Below are positions 8,187-16,709 of a DNA stretch of 64,000 nucleotides, in pieces. The position numbers and the translations under genes are program-made. Below the pieces are notes generated by a model. The model ran no database searches. It was not told the DNA's origin and was given only the letters and a program-made list of their open reading frames with translations. Numbering within the stretch: the stretch's first letter is position 1; each line of letters starts with the position of its first letter. This stretch comes from Pseudoalteromonas holothuriae (GTDB lineage Bacteria > Pseudomonadota > Gammaproteobacteria > Enterobacterales > Alteromonadaceae), in assembly GCF_945859825.1 (NCBI RefSeq), contig NZ_CAMAPC010000001.1:1-64000 (forward strand). Reading direction: 5' to 3'.

Positions 8187-9101
8187 ATGTCAAAAAGTCC
8201 TAATATTTATTTGAACGATCCAGATCCGCTTAGCGTGCTGCTTCGCAGGCTAGATTTAAAAGCTGAAGTTTATGTTAATGCTGACTTTTGTGGTACTTGG
8301 GCGGTTGATACCGGGGGCAGCAAGCGTATTCCATTTCACTTGGTGGGTTCTGGGTATGCTTGGCTTCATTTTGACGGGCAAGCGCCTCTGCAGCTAACCT
8401 CGCATGATCTGGTGATTTTTCCCAGTGACGCACATCATGTTATATCAAATTCAAAAACCAAGCCGGCACTTGAGCAAGTAAATGCGCCGATGAGCAATGA
8501 GGGGGATGTGACCAATATGGTTTGCGGCTTTTTTGAATTTCGAAATCCAGTATTGTTTCCTGTATTAGCCTCATTGCCACAAGTGGTTGTAATAAAAGCT
8601 GATACAGAGCGCTCAGGTAAACGTATTGCGCTTTTAATCAAGCAAGTGTTGAATGAGTTAAAGCATGAACATCCAGGCTTTTATACCGTGATAGATCAAA
8701 TGGCTTTTTTAATTTTTATTGAAGTACTTCGCCAGCAAATGCAGATGGGGGGATTAGATAAAGGTTTATTGGGTGCTTTATTTAACTCTAAGTTAGGTAA
8801 AGTGCTAAATGCAATCCATCAACAGCCAGAGTTACCTTGGACGCTTGAGCGTTTAGCTGAAGAAGCGTTTATGAGTCGCTCAGCTTTTGCCGATATGTTT
8901 AGTAAAACGGTAGGGTTAACGCCAATGAAATATTTAACGCAATGGCGAATGACACAAGCGAGGCACCTGTTAAAAACGACTCAGTTATCTGTTGCTCAAA
9001 TTGCACATCAAAGTGGTTATGAGTCAGAAGCGGCATTTCGCAAAGCTTATCGTAATACTCTGGGAGAGCCACCAGGGGCTGCTCGCGCACATTCGCTATA
9101 A
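8187..9101 (+). CDS. AraC-family regulator with cupin sensor domain
   Basis: From ATG 8187 the product has 304 residues; the frame can be extended to TTG 8097, but those 30 residues are not family-like. Residues about 1-185 form the cupin sensor of the AraC cupin_6 type (DPLSVLLRRLDLKAEVY and FHLVGSGYAWLHFD, then HDLVIFPSDAHHVI). The last 95 residues hold two helix-turn-helix units (SRSAFADMFSKTVGLTPMKY and LSVAQIAHQSGYESEAAF). Such regulators sense a small molecule and often control a neighbouring oxidoreductase gene. Here the next genes are not obviously co-oriented targets, so the target is unknown. Confidence 0.9.
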   Translation: MSKSPNIYLNDPDPLSVLLRRLDLKAEVYVNADFCGTWAVDTGGSKRIPFHLVGSGYAWLHFDGQAPLQLTSHDLVIFPSDAHHVISNSKTKPALEQVNAPMSNEGDVTNMVCGFFEFRNPVLFPVLASLPQVVVIKADTERSGKRIALLIKQVLNELKHEHPGFYTVIDQMAFLIFIEVLRQQMQMGGLDKGLLGALFNSKLGKVLNAIHQQPELPWTLERLAEEAFMSRSAFADMFSKTVGLTPMKYLTQWRMTQARHLLKTTQLSVAQIAHQSGYESEAAFRKAYRNTLGEPPGAARAHSL

Positions 9102-9389
9102 TTAACTTCAGCTCTGAATAAGCGAATTTGCCCAATTAAGCTACTTTACTCTTTATTTGCGTTGTTTTGACTGTTCCTCCCCTGAACAACCAGCTATTAC
9201 TGTATAAAAGCGCTTTGATGTTGCACGAAGTATCACCATTGGGTGATAAATGATTTGAGTTATTAAGTATTTACTATTTTAAAATCTTTATCTAAACCTG
9301 AGATTAATTACGATGCATTGATAATACAATTAAGGTATTGAAATATTTTAGAAATGCCATCTAATAGATGGCATTTGATGCAAGTTGAT

Positions 9390-9869
9390 TTACAATTTAC
9401 CTGCTGCAACATTTTCTACCGTAGGCCATTGCTCATTGGCTTGTGTGATATGAGTTGGCACGTCTTTTTTCCATGCTTCGTAAACACTTAAATTTTTGTT
9501 TACGTATAATTTTCCGTCAACGACTTCAAATGCTTTACCATCGATTTCAAACTTTTTACCAAAAGTCATGCCGTAGGCACAAAAGCCACCATATTGCGGT
9601 GCATATTTAGAGGGTTCTGCATTAAACATGTCACGGTTTTTAGCGCTACTGAAGCGATAAATAGCATCATTATAAACAGCAGTAAACTTTGTAGAGCCTA
9701 CTACTGGTTTATTTTCAGTAAAATAAGCAACCGCATCATGTCCTGCGAGGGTGACGCCATTTTCATCTGTATCTGTGTCAGCGCCAGCATTTGCGAATGC
9801 ACTAAAACTAATGACCAAAATAGCGATAATTTTTTTGACAGGCTTGGTTAATAAATGTGTGAATGACAT
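9390..9869 (-). CDS. Exported YHS-domain protein
   Basis: The 159-residue protein has a signal peptide (basic start, then IIAILVISFSAFANA, cleavage near residue 28). A YHS domain follows (AGHDAVAYF, YRFSSAKNRDMFNAEPSKYA, PQYGGFCAYG). YHS domains are small metal-associated modules, and exported single-domain versions are common in marine bacteria with no defined role. AAAGGA lies just upstream of ATG 9869. The gene is monocistronic. The C-terminal QWPTVE tail is also typical of this subgroup as I recall it. Confidence 0.88.
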   Translation of the reverse strand: MSFTHLLTKPVKKIIAILVISFSAFANAGADTDTDENGVTLAGHDAVAYFTENKPVVGSTKFTAVYNDAIYRFSSAKNRDMFNAEPSKYAPQYGGFCAYGMTFGKKFEIDGKAFEVVDGKLYVNKNLSVYEAWKKDVPTHITQANEQWPTVENVAAGKL

Positions 9870-10335
9870 GGTGTCGTCCTTTTAGGTTGTTGTTCAGTAC
9901 AGCCAGTTTAGTTTAGGTGTTGCTAATGCGATATGTTCAAAAGTCAGGGGGTTGTGTCTAAAAGTCCATATATTTGCAAACAGGGCAGTGCTAACAATCT
10001 GCAATAATACGTAATCACTTTCAGGGGCTAAGCTTGACGCTTGCTGCGTTTAAAGCTCCTGTTTAGAACAACTAAATAGCAAAATACGGCCTTGTTATAG
10101 ACAAGGTTTCACTGCATAAAAATAGTTCACTTAATTAAGCAAGGTTATATGAGCTCCGCCAAGCTATTCTCATAACTTACCAAACTACTATTAATGAAAA
10201 GTTAAAACTGATTGAGTATTTATCTATATTATCAAATAAATAAAAATGCTCTAGCATGTTCTCTAACAGTACATAACTTAAAAATTCGCAAAATATCATG
10301 CGTGATTTAATACATGCAGTCACAGGAATCGTATT
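9870..10335. other. Divergent intergenic region
   Basis: These 466 bases separate the YHS gene from the crotonase gene and contain no credible ORF. The notable item is the 54-base block at 10185-10238 shared with the LysR/MDR promoter region. The rest is AT-rich without assignable elements. Confidence 0.6.
10185..10238 (+). promoter_or_regulatory. Shared operator-like block, copy 1
   Basis: About 44 of 54 bases match 14253-14306 without gaps; the first 35 bases differ at only three positions. Key shared words are ATTAATGAAAAGT, AAAACTGATT, AGTAT and TATTATCAA. It lies about 100-150 bases upstream of the crotonase start, in the same orientation as the copy before the MDR gene. The likely reading is a binding region for the LysR regulator encoded at 13349-14242. 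Confidence 0.65.
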
Positions 10336-11181
10336 ATGAAATATTCAGGTTTTCAGACATTTACAACGCAGCAGCATCAAGGCGTATTGACCGTTACTTT
10401 TGATTTCGGGACTGTAAACGTACTAGGTCAAAAAATGTTAGCCGACTTAAATGCTTTGGCTATGAGGTTAGAGCGCGACTGCAATACCAAGGTGGTGGTA
10501 TTTCAATCTGCTAACCCTGAAATATGGGTATGTCATTATGATACCGAGCTATTAAAAGATATGTCCACCGAAGTGGTGTCTCGAGAAGAAGCTCAGTTGC
10601 TAGACTTGCAATCGGTGTGTGAACGTATAAGTAAAGTACCTCAGGCAACCATTGCAAAGCTTGAAGGTTTTGCGCGTGGAGGTGGTCATGAGTTAGCGCT
10701 TGCTTTAGATATGCGGTTTGCTGCGCGTGGCAAATTTAAATTTATGCAAATGGAAGTGGCAATGGGTATCTTACCTTGTGGCGGAGGGGCATCGCGTATG
10801 GCTCGTCAAACAGGGTTGGGTCGTGCACTTGAGATTATATTAAGCGCACAAGATTTTGATGCTGATGAGGCGCAAGCCTATGGCACGATTAATAAAGCAC
10901 TTGACCCCGATGAGATTGGTGAGTATGTCGCTACACTTGCTAAACGGATTGCACAATTTCCTGCGGAGGCGATTAATGCGTGTAAGCAAGCGGTATATGA
11001 ATCCATAGATAAGCCAATTGATGAGGCACTTAGATCGGAAGCATATTGGCTTTATCAAGCCACAAGTAAAACGCCCGCCATCAAAAGGTTTACAGTGGCT
11101 GATGAACAAGGATTGGAGCATGATATTAAAAATCAACGCAACTGGAATGAGTTGGTGATGAATGTGCAAGACATTAACTGA
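10336..11181 (+). CDS. Enoyl-CoA hydratase/isomerase family (crotonase) protein
   Basis: The 281-residue protein has the crotonase fold. LEGFARGGGHELALALD carries the first catalytic-type glutamate (Glu119), and the block FMQMEVAMGILPCGGGASRM carries the second (Glu140); both active-site acids of classical enoyl-CoA hydratases are thus present. The family hydrates or isomerises acyl-CoA thioesters in the cytoplasm. The C-terminal 60 residues (WLYQATSKTPAIKRF) form the usual helical trimerisation tail. The exact substrate cannot be told. A ribosome site (CAGGAA) lies a few bases before ATG. The upstream region holds the operator-like block shared with the LysR/MDR pair, so it may belong to the same regulon. 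Confidence 0.88.
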   Translation: MKYSGFQTFTTQQHQGVLTVTFDFGTVNVLGQKMLADLNALAMRLERDCNTKVVVFQSANPEIWVCHYDTELLKDMSTEVVSREEAQLLDLQSVCERISKVPQATIAKLEGFARGGGHELALALDMRFAARGKFKFMQMEVAMGILPCGGGASRMARQTGLGRALEIILSAQDFDADEAQAYGTINKALDPDEIGEYVATLAKRIAQFPAEAINACKQAVYESIDKPIDEALRSEAYWLYQATSKTPAIKRFTVADEQGLEHDIKNQRNWNELVMNVQDIN

Positions 11182-11230
11182 CCGAACTGGGAAAACGAAA
11201 TGTCACTGTACTGCTAAGTTAATGTAAGGA

Positions 11231-11251
11231 GTAACTTGAGTAATAAGTTAC
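11231..11251. promoter_or_regulatory. Inverted repeat before the SDR gene
   Basis: GTAACTT (11231-11237) and AAGTTAC (11245-11251) form a perfect 7-bp inverted repeat with a 7-base spacer, 35 bases before the SDR start. It could be an operator or a weak hairpin ending the crotonase transcript; no T-run follows. Confidence 0.4.
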
Positions 11252-11285
11252 TTAATACCGATTGAGTCAATAAGGCGCTTAAACA

Positions 11286-12083
11286 ATGAATAAAACGATT
11301 CTAATAACAGGGTCTACCGATGGAATTGGCTTTGCAACAGCAGTGTCATTGGTAAAATTAGGCCACACCGTATTGCTACATGGTCGCAATGATACAAAAC
11401 TAGATAAGGCAAAAAAGCAACTCATCGAATTTACCAAACCAGAACATATTTTTACTTACAAAGCTGATTTATCAAGCCTAAAACAAACTAAAGCACTGGC
11501 CTTGAAAATAAAACAAGATCACAAAAGTCTAGATGTAATTATTAACAATGCGGGTGTATTTGTTGTACCAGAAACGGTATCTGCAGAGGGGCTTGATGTT
11601 CGGTTTGTGGTTAATACCATTTCCCCATATATTCTAGCTCACCAACTTCTGGTTCTGTTAGGCAATACTGGGCGTATTATTAACGTGTCTTCAGCAGCTC
11701 AGTCGTCAGTTAGTCCACTGGAGCTGACAAAACCCAGTGTATTGTCTGACAGTAGCGTTTATGCAAAGAGCAAATTGGCCTTAACGATGTGGTCACGTCA
11801 TATGGCTTTATCTATTAATGAGCAGGGGCCGGTGATTGTAGCGTTAAACCCAAAATCATTTCTAGGTAGTAAAATGGTTGAACAAGCTTATGGTGTTGCT
11901 GGCACTGACTTACAAGTAGGCGCGGATATATTGGTTAAGGCGGCATTGTCTGAGGAATTTGCTCATGCATCGGGTCTATATTTTGATAATGATATTGGTG
12001 AATTTGCGTCGCCTCATCAAGATGCGCTCAATGTAACTAAAATTGCTGATATTGCAGGTGTAATCGAAACGCTTATCCAGTAA
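11286..12083 (+). CDS. Short-chain dehydrogenase/reductase
   Basis: This classical SDR has 265 residues. The Rossmann glycine motif is TGSTDGIG (residues 8-15), and HGRN after the second strand suggests NADP preference. NNAG lies near residue 88. The catalytic set is Ser136 in NVSSAAQ plus Tyr159 and Lys163 in YAKSK. It reduces or oxidises an unknown carbonyl or alcohol in the cytoplasm. It lies 104 bases after the crotonase gene on the same strand with an inverted repeat between them, so co-transcription is possible but not shown. Confidence 0.9.
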   Translation: MNKTILITGSTDGIGFATAVSLVKLGHTVLLHGRNDTKLDKAKKQLIEFTKPEHIFTYKADLSSLKQTKALALKIKQDHKSLDVIINNAGVFVVPETVSAEGLDVRFVVNTISPYILAHQLLVLLGNTGRIINVSSAAQSSVSPLELTKPSVLSDSSVYAKSKLALTMWSRHMALSINEQGPVIVALNPKSFLGSKMVEQAYGVAGTDLQVGADILVKAALSEEFAHASGLYFDNDIGEFASPHQDALNVTKIADIAGVIETLIQ

Positions 12084-12376
12084 GCCTGCATGCATTTGCA
12101 TGCTACGAGTAATTTTGAGTTTAAAAAGCGATACACGAAAAGGTAACAAGCTGAATGAAGAAAATATTGTAAATTTTGCACACTCAGCAAAGTTGCGTTC
12201 TAGCATTAATATTGCATTTTGTAATGCGGTTGCAGATATAAAAAATGTGATTATTAAGGAACTTTACGCCAATTACCCTGATTTTTTTTGATGTATAACG
12301 AGACTGCTATGTTAATGACTGTATGAATAATCTATACAAATTAACGCACTATTGAATAAATTTAAGAGGTTATATT

Positions 12377-13210
12377 GTGAACAAGTTAAGTTGTTTTACT
12401 TATCTATTAATATTGTTAAATGGTATGACGGTGTTATCAGCGAGTGCGAAGGCAGCAAGGTCTAATGTGGTTTTAGCTGAAAATATAAAATGGGGGTATT
12501 TAAACCCACTACGCGGTGACAAAAGCCCCAGGGCTGCTGAGCTTTGGGGTGATCGTAGCAAAAATGTGGCAACAGGTATGCTGGTTAATTTCAAACAAGG
12601 TTTTTCATCGCCACCTCATATTCATAATATTTCTTATAGAGGGATTGTGATTGATGGTTTATTACATAATGATGACCCAGCGGCTAAAGAGATGTGGATG
12701 CCTCAGGGATCATTTTGGACACAACCTGCTGGTGAAAACCATATTACCGCGGCCTCTGGTCAATCAAACCTCATTTATCTCGAAATTGATAGCGGCCCAT
12801 ATTTAGTGAAACCCAGCGCTGAGTCGTTTGATAATGGACAAAGTCCGCTTAATATTCATTATGGTAATTTAACGTGGTTAAATGCCAGTGATGCCACGTT
12901 TATGGAGGTGGCAAAAGGAGCTAAAATAACGCCACTGTGGGGAAGCTCTGAACAGGGACAATTAGGCGGAGCTTTGCTTAAGTTATCAGCAGGATTTAAT
13001 GGCACTTTACAGGTTGATGCGCAAGAGTTTCGAGCTGTTGTCATTAAGGGCAGCGTTAAATATGAGTCGTCTGAGAGTCGTGATATTCAGCAGCTCAGTA
13101 CGGGTAGTTACTTTGACTCAGTAGGAAAGTTCAAGCATAACGTGGCATTGAGTAAAGAATCATTGATATACATACGCACTAATGGTCGTTATCGTCTTAC
13201 TCATAATTAA
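12377..13210 (+). CDS. Exported DUF4437 cupin protein
   Basis: The 277-residue protein starts at GTG 12377 with AAGAGG at a good distance upstream. A signal peptide (LLILLNGMTVLSASAKA) is followed by two cupin-like halves. The first has GMLVNFKQGFSSPPHIHNIS, with a metal-binding-type HIH, and FWTQPAGENHITAA; the second has GGALLKLSAGFNG. This pattern is that of DUF4437, whose function is not established as far as I know; anti-sigma-factor ChrR-like cupins are distant relatives. It is followed by a good terminator and converges on the LysR gene. Confidence 0.85.
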   Translation: MNKLSCFTYLLILLNGMTVLSASAKAARSNVVLAENIKWGYLNPLRGDKSPRAAELWGDRSKNVATGMLVNFKQGFSSPPHIHNISYRGIVIDGLLHNDDPAAKEMWMPQGSFWTQPAGENHITAASGQSNLIYLEIDSGPYLVKPSAESFDNGQSPLNIHYGNLTWLNASDATFMEVAKGAKITPLWGSSEQGQLGGALLKLSAGFNGTLQVDAQEFRAVVIKGSVKYESSESRDIQQLSTGSYFDSVGKFKHNVALSKESLIYIRTNGRYRLTHN

Positions 13211-13267
13211 CCTTAGAGACTCCTTTTTCGTTCGGTAAATACCGGCAATGTTAGTGAGTATATTTAT

Positions 13268-13297
13268 AAGCGATATAACGAGATATATCGCTTGTTT
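13268..13297 (+). terminator. Terminator after the DUF4437 gene
   Basis: AAGCGATATA and TATATCGCTT form a perfect 10-bp stem with a 6-base loop, followed by GTTTTTA. It lies between two convergent genes. Confidence 0.75.
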
Positions 13298-13348
13298 TTA
13301 AAAAACTGAAGGCTGTGATAGTTTAAATCTTGCAGTAATCCTAGGGCG

Positions 13349-14242
13349 TTAATTTTCCCAATAGGGTATATCGCCGTAGTAGGCTTTAAAATAGTCGATA
13401 AAAGCGCGAACTTTAGGGGCTAATAAATGAGAGCTTGGGTAAACCGCCCAAATTGCAGTATCTGACTCTACCGGATAGTCTTTGAGTACCTGAACGAGCT
13501 TTCCTTTTTTTAAAGCCTTATAAGCACACCAAATAGAACACAAAGTTAACCCTGCGCCATCAATACATGCATCGCGTGTTGACTCTCCATTATCTATTCG
13601 TATTGCCCCTTTGCCTTTGATTTTCTTTATGCCATCTGGGGTATTAAATACCCAGCTATCAATACCAATTAAGTTGATACATTGATGGTTAAGTAAATCT
13701 TGAGGTGTGCGCGGTTCACCATGTTTTTTAATATACTCGGGTGATGCACAAATAATACGGTGGTCATGTGTGAGCTTGCGCGCAACTAAGGTTGAGTCAT
13801 TGAGTGAAGCGTTTCTGATGGCAATATCAAAGCCACCTTCTACCATATCAATCATGCTGTCACTTTGTCGTAAGTCAACTTTCAACTGAGGGTATTGTGC
13901 TAAAAACGATTTTAAAGCAGGCACGATATGCATTCGGGCAAATGACGAAGGCGCTGCAACCCGAATAGTACCTTGGGGTGTAAAGCTGCCTGCTCCGATA
14001 GAGGCTTTGGCGCTATCTAACGCATTGAGCACTTCTTCAGCGTGCGGTAAAAATGCACGCCCTTCCTCTGTAAGTGACACTTTTCTGGTAGTTCGGTGTA
14101 TTAGTTTTACACCGAGCGTTTCTTCGAGTTTATTTATGTGCATACTGGCAACTGGCGGTGATAAGCCTAATTCATTACCCGCCATACTGATATTATGAGT
14201 GACTGCCACTCTCACAAAAAGCCGCAAATGCTCGTTATTCAT
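13349..14242 (-). CDS. LysR-family transcriptional regulator
   Basis: The 297-residue protein has the N-terminal winged helix-turn-helix of LysR regulators (NISMAGNELGLSPPVASMHI, LEETLGVKLIHRTTRKVSLT) and a substrate-binding effector domain from about residue 90 (GTIRVAAPSSFARMHIVPAL). It belongs to the CrgA-like branch by its RTTRKVSLTEEG and CSIWCAY style blocks, as I recall. It is divergent from the MDR gene across 114 bases that hold a 54-bp block and a perfect palindrome, so autoregulation and control of that gene are likely. The block is repeated before the crotonase gene. Confidence 0.93.
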   Translation of the reverse strand: MNNEHLRLFVRVAVTHNISMAGNELGLSPPVASMHINKLEETLGVKLIHRTTRKVSLTEEGRAFLPHAEEVLNALDSAKASIGAGSFTPQGTIRVAAPSSFARMHIVPALKSFLAQYPQLKVDLRQSDSMIDMVEGGFDIAIRNASLNDSTLVARKLTHDHRIICASPEYIKKHGEPRTPQDLLNHQCINLIGIDSWVFNTPDGIKKIKGKGAIRIDNGESTRDACIDGAGLTLCSIWCAYKALKKGKLVQVLKDYPVESDTAIWAVYPSSHLLAPKVRAFIDYFKAYYGDIPYWEN

Positions 14243-14252
14243 GAGCTGTTAC

Positions 14253-14306
14253 CTATTATTAATGAAAAGTAAAAACTGATTCAGTATCCGAGTGTATTAT
14301 CAAGTA
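14253..14306 (+). promoter_or_regulatory. Shared operator-like block, copy 2
   Basis: This is the counterpart of 10185-10238 (about 44 of 54 bases identical). It starts 11 bases upstream of the LysR start codon and ends about 50 bases before the MDR start. The position fits a LysR recognition region that controls both divergent genes. Confidence 0.7.
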
Positions 14307-14325
14307 TATGTTTTGTACATATACT
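14303..14325. promoter_or_regulatory. Perfect palindromic operator candidate
   Basis: AGTATATGT, a 5-base spacer and ACATATACT form a perfect 9-bp inverted repeat about 32 bases before the MDR start. It partly overlaps a TATACT -10-like hexamer, so occupancy could block or recruit RNA polymerase. It is absent from the copy-1 region, where TAAATAAAA stands instead. Confidence 0.6.
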
Positions 14326-14356
14326 ATCCTTTCTCAAATAGACAGAGGACATCATA

Positions 14357-15346
14357 ATGAAAGCAATGGTCATTAATGCATTTGGCGACAGTAACGTATT
14401 TGAAGCAGCTCAAGTCTCAAAACCAAACGTTAAATCAGGACATATTTTGGTTAAAGTCGTTGCGACAAGTGTGAATACTGTTGATACGATGATCCGTCAA
14501 ATGGGCGAAGATTTAGCGCCATTATCTCCTTCTTTGCCTGGCATATTAGGGATGGATTTTGCCGGAACTGTTGAATCAGTAGGTGAAAATGTGACGGGGT
14601 TTGCTGTAGGAGATGAAGTTTATGGATGCGCGGGCGGATTAGCTGATTTACCAGGCGCATTAGCTGAGTATATGTTGGCTGATGCAAAACTAGTGGCGCA
14701 TAAACCTAAAACCTTATCTATGCGCGAAGCCGCGGCAATACCTTTGGTTGGTATTACTGCTTATGAAGGGTTAGTGCGAGCGGGTGTTAACCAAGGTCAT
14801 AAAGTATTGGTTCATGGTGGTGCTGGTGGCGTGGGGCACATTGCGCTACAACTTGCCAAATACTTTGGTAGTGATGTTTTTGCTACAGGAGGTGGCAATA
14901 AGCAGCTTGCATTGATTGAAAAACTCGGTGCGACAGGTATTAATTACAAAACACAAACGGTTGCTGATTATGTTGCGCAGCATACTCATGGCGTAGGATT
15001 TGATGTGGTTTACGATTCTATCGGTGCAGCTAATCTGCTGAACTCTTTTGAAGCAGCAGCATTAAATGGGCAAGTTTCTACGACGGTTTCTATGGCTGAA
15101 ATAGACCTTACCACTGCACATTTTAAAGGGTTATCATTACATGTTGTGTTTATGTTGATCCCCATGTTACATAATCATAAACGTGAGCAGCATGGTGAAA
15201 TATTGGCAAAACTGGCAAGCATTGTTGATGCGGGGCATTTAACCCCAGTTGTAGATGAGCAACATTTTGACTTACAAGATGTTGGCAAAGCACATGATTA
15301 CCTTGCAAGTGGCCAAGCCATGGGTAAAGTTGTGGTATCTATTTAA
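14357..15346 (+). CDS. MDR-family NADPH:quinone oxidoreductase-like enzyme
   Basis: The 329-residue protein is a medium-chain dehydrogenase/reductase. The GroES-like N-terminal half has GMDFAGTVESVGENVTGFAVGD; the nucleotide-binding half has VLVHGGAGGVGHIALQLAKY. The catalytic-zinc cysteine/histidine set of alcohol dehydrogenases is not apparent, which points to the zinc-free quinone oxidoreductase branch. It would reduce quinones or activated alkenes with NADPH in the cytoplasm. AGAGGAC lies upstream of ATG. It is divergent from a LysR gene with operator candidates between them, so it is probably induced by that regulator's ligand. Confidence 0.9.
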   Translation: MKAMVINAFGDSNVFEAAQVSKPNVKSGHILVKVVATSVNTVDTMIRQMGEDLAPLSPSLPGILGMDFAGTVESVGENVTGFAVGDEVYGCAGGLADLPGALAEYMLADAKLVAHKPKTLSMREAAAIPLVGITAYEGLVRAGVNQGHKVLVHGGAGGVGHIALQLAKYFGSDVFATGGGNKQLALIEKLGATGINYKTQTVADYVAQHTHGVGFDVVYDSIGAANLLNSFEAAALNGQVSTTVSMAEIDLTTAHFKGLSLHVVFMLIPMLHNHKREQHGEILAKLASIVDAGHLTPVVDEQHFDLQDVGKAHDYLASGQAMGKVVVSI

Positions 15347-15367
15347 CATTTTATGTTTGTTAAGCAT

Positions 15368-15395
15368 AAAGAGGGAGATATAAATCCCCCTCTTT
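15368..15395 (+). terminator. Probable terminator after the MDR gene
   Basis: AAAGAGGG and CCCTCTTT form a perfect 8-bp stem with a 12-base loop, 22 bases after the stop. The T-run is short. Confidence 0.6.
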
Positions 15396-15413
15396 AAGTT
15401 TAGTCTGATTTTT

Positions 15414-15466
15414 TATACCAATTGCATTAAATAAATGCGCTTATAGTGCGATAGATAAACGGTATA
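15414..15466. repeat. MITE-like repeat, short copy
   Basis: The element runs from TATACCAATTG to GGTATA, with exact terminal TATACC/GGTATA inverts and the core ATTAAATAA...GCGATAGATAAA. The same core and ends recur at 32842-32914, where about 20 more bases sit before the right end. Confidence 0.6.
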
Positions 15467-15704
15467 ATAACGAAGCGAAACTTCAGTATGTCGTTATTCT
15501 ACATGAGCTATTTAGCCCTCTAGAATAATCATGTTTTCACAAAGCAGGTATTAAACCACCTAGGCATGCAAATTTGAAAAGTGCTCAAGCAAGTTAATTG
15601 CAATGTGCCTATCATCAATGAGGTGAGGCATAAAATAATTAGCCTCAGTCCTTTGATTTGAAACAATTCATACCTAAAAGATAAGCACGGCCGAATCTAC
15701 CTTA

Positions 15705-16540
15705 TCATTTAGTGCCTTTTACCAGCGGAATACCATTTGTGCCAACAGGAATATAAACAGTAGTATGGTTGGGTGACTCAGCCATTTTTAGTTGGGCATT
15801 GATAGCTTCATGTTGCAAGTAATTGGGTGTGAGTGTAGCGTTAATTATTTTTTGTGCCTCAGCTATGCCTTTGGCTTCTTCAATACGGATCTCGGCATCT
15901 TTTTTAGCAATGGCTTTTTGCGTTTCTTTTTCCGCAAGGAGTTGGTGTGCAGCGAGTTTTTTTTCGACGGCTTCAGCAACAATGCTGGGGTAGTTTATAT
16001 TGCCAATCACTACTTGTTTAATATTAAATGGTGTAGTGTTGAGATAGTTTTTTAAACGTTTGGTTACTTGAGTTGCAATAGCTTCGCGTTTGGCTTTTAA
16101 AGCTCGGCTGTCAAATTTTTGTACTTCATCGCGCACATAAGTTCTAAACGTTTCACGCACATATCGCTTATACCAGTTTTCAGCACCATAATTTTCTACG
16201 ACTTGTTTGATAGTACCTGTTTTATGGCAAGTACGGCGTGAAAGTCGAAGCTAATATTTAAGTCATCGTTAGCAAGTATGCTAAAACGTTCAGTATAAGT
16301 ATTGGGTCGCATATCAATATTAACGACTTGATTACGAAGTAGTGAAAAGCCATAGTTACTTGGTCCAACTAAGCTTCCTTGATACCCACCAGAGCCTATA
16401 AATCTAGGTTGCTCATATATATAACCTTCATGACCTGCTGGTGTGCTTGGGTTAGTGCATGAACTAGCCGCAAATAATAAGACTACGACAATGGTCGTAA
16501 ATGAGGCAATCGTGCCGAAAATATTTGACTTTTTATGCAT
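15705..16540 (-). pseudogene. SPFH/prohibitin-family protein, frameshifted
   Basis: Two frames encode one protein. The 5' part (from 16540) has a lipoprotein-like or single-pass membrane start (IVVVLLFAASSCTNPS), then beta-rich GFSLLRNQVVNIDMRP and SFDFHAVLAIKQ. Near 16214-16219 one base seems to be missing: adding a base to CAGGTACT restores Q-G-T-I-K-Q-V-V-E-N-Y-G-A-E-N-W and runs on into RETFRTYVRDEVQKFDSRAL. The 3' part has the SPFH band and a long charged helix (KKDAEIRIEEAKGIAEAQ) typical of flotillin/prohibitin-like proteins. The family organises membranes or regulates proteases. The lesion is a single base, so it is either a recent mutation or a sequencing error; everything else looks intact. 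Confidence 0.88.
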
Positions 16541-16709
16541 ATGAAGTTCTTTATTAGGTACAATTTTGGATCATAGTATTGAATTTAAGTACTATGCGCA
16601 ATGCTTGATATTCAGTAGTCTAACAAAGTGGCCATTTAATTTTTTGCAATATTAATAACCCTAAGTAGGGTGGTTAATTGCTTGTATCGTATAACTTTCA
16701 GAGGTGAAT

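Larger units (their letters stand above)
15347..15704. other. Intergenic region with a MITE-like repeat
   Basis: About 360 bases carry no gene. They hold a hairpin after the MDR gene and the palindromic repeat at 15414-15466. The remainder (15467-15704) shows nothing assignable. Confidence 0.6.

Noticed and set aside
9594..9851. Plus-strand frame opposite the YHS gene
   Set aside because: Shadow of the YHS gene, which has a signal peptide and a clear domain.
12100..12291. 63-codon plus-strand frame between the SDR and DUF4437 genes
   Set aside because: No ribosome site, no recognisable pattern, and a competing minus-strand frame; composition is like spacer DNA.
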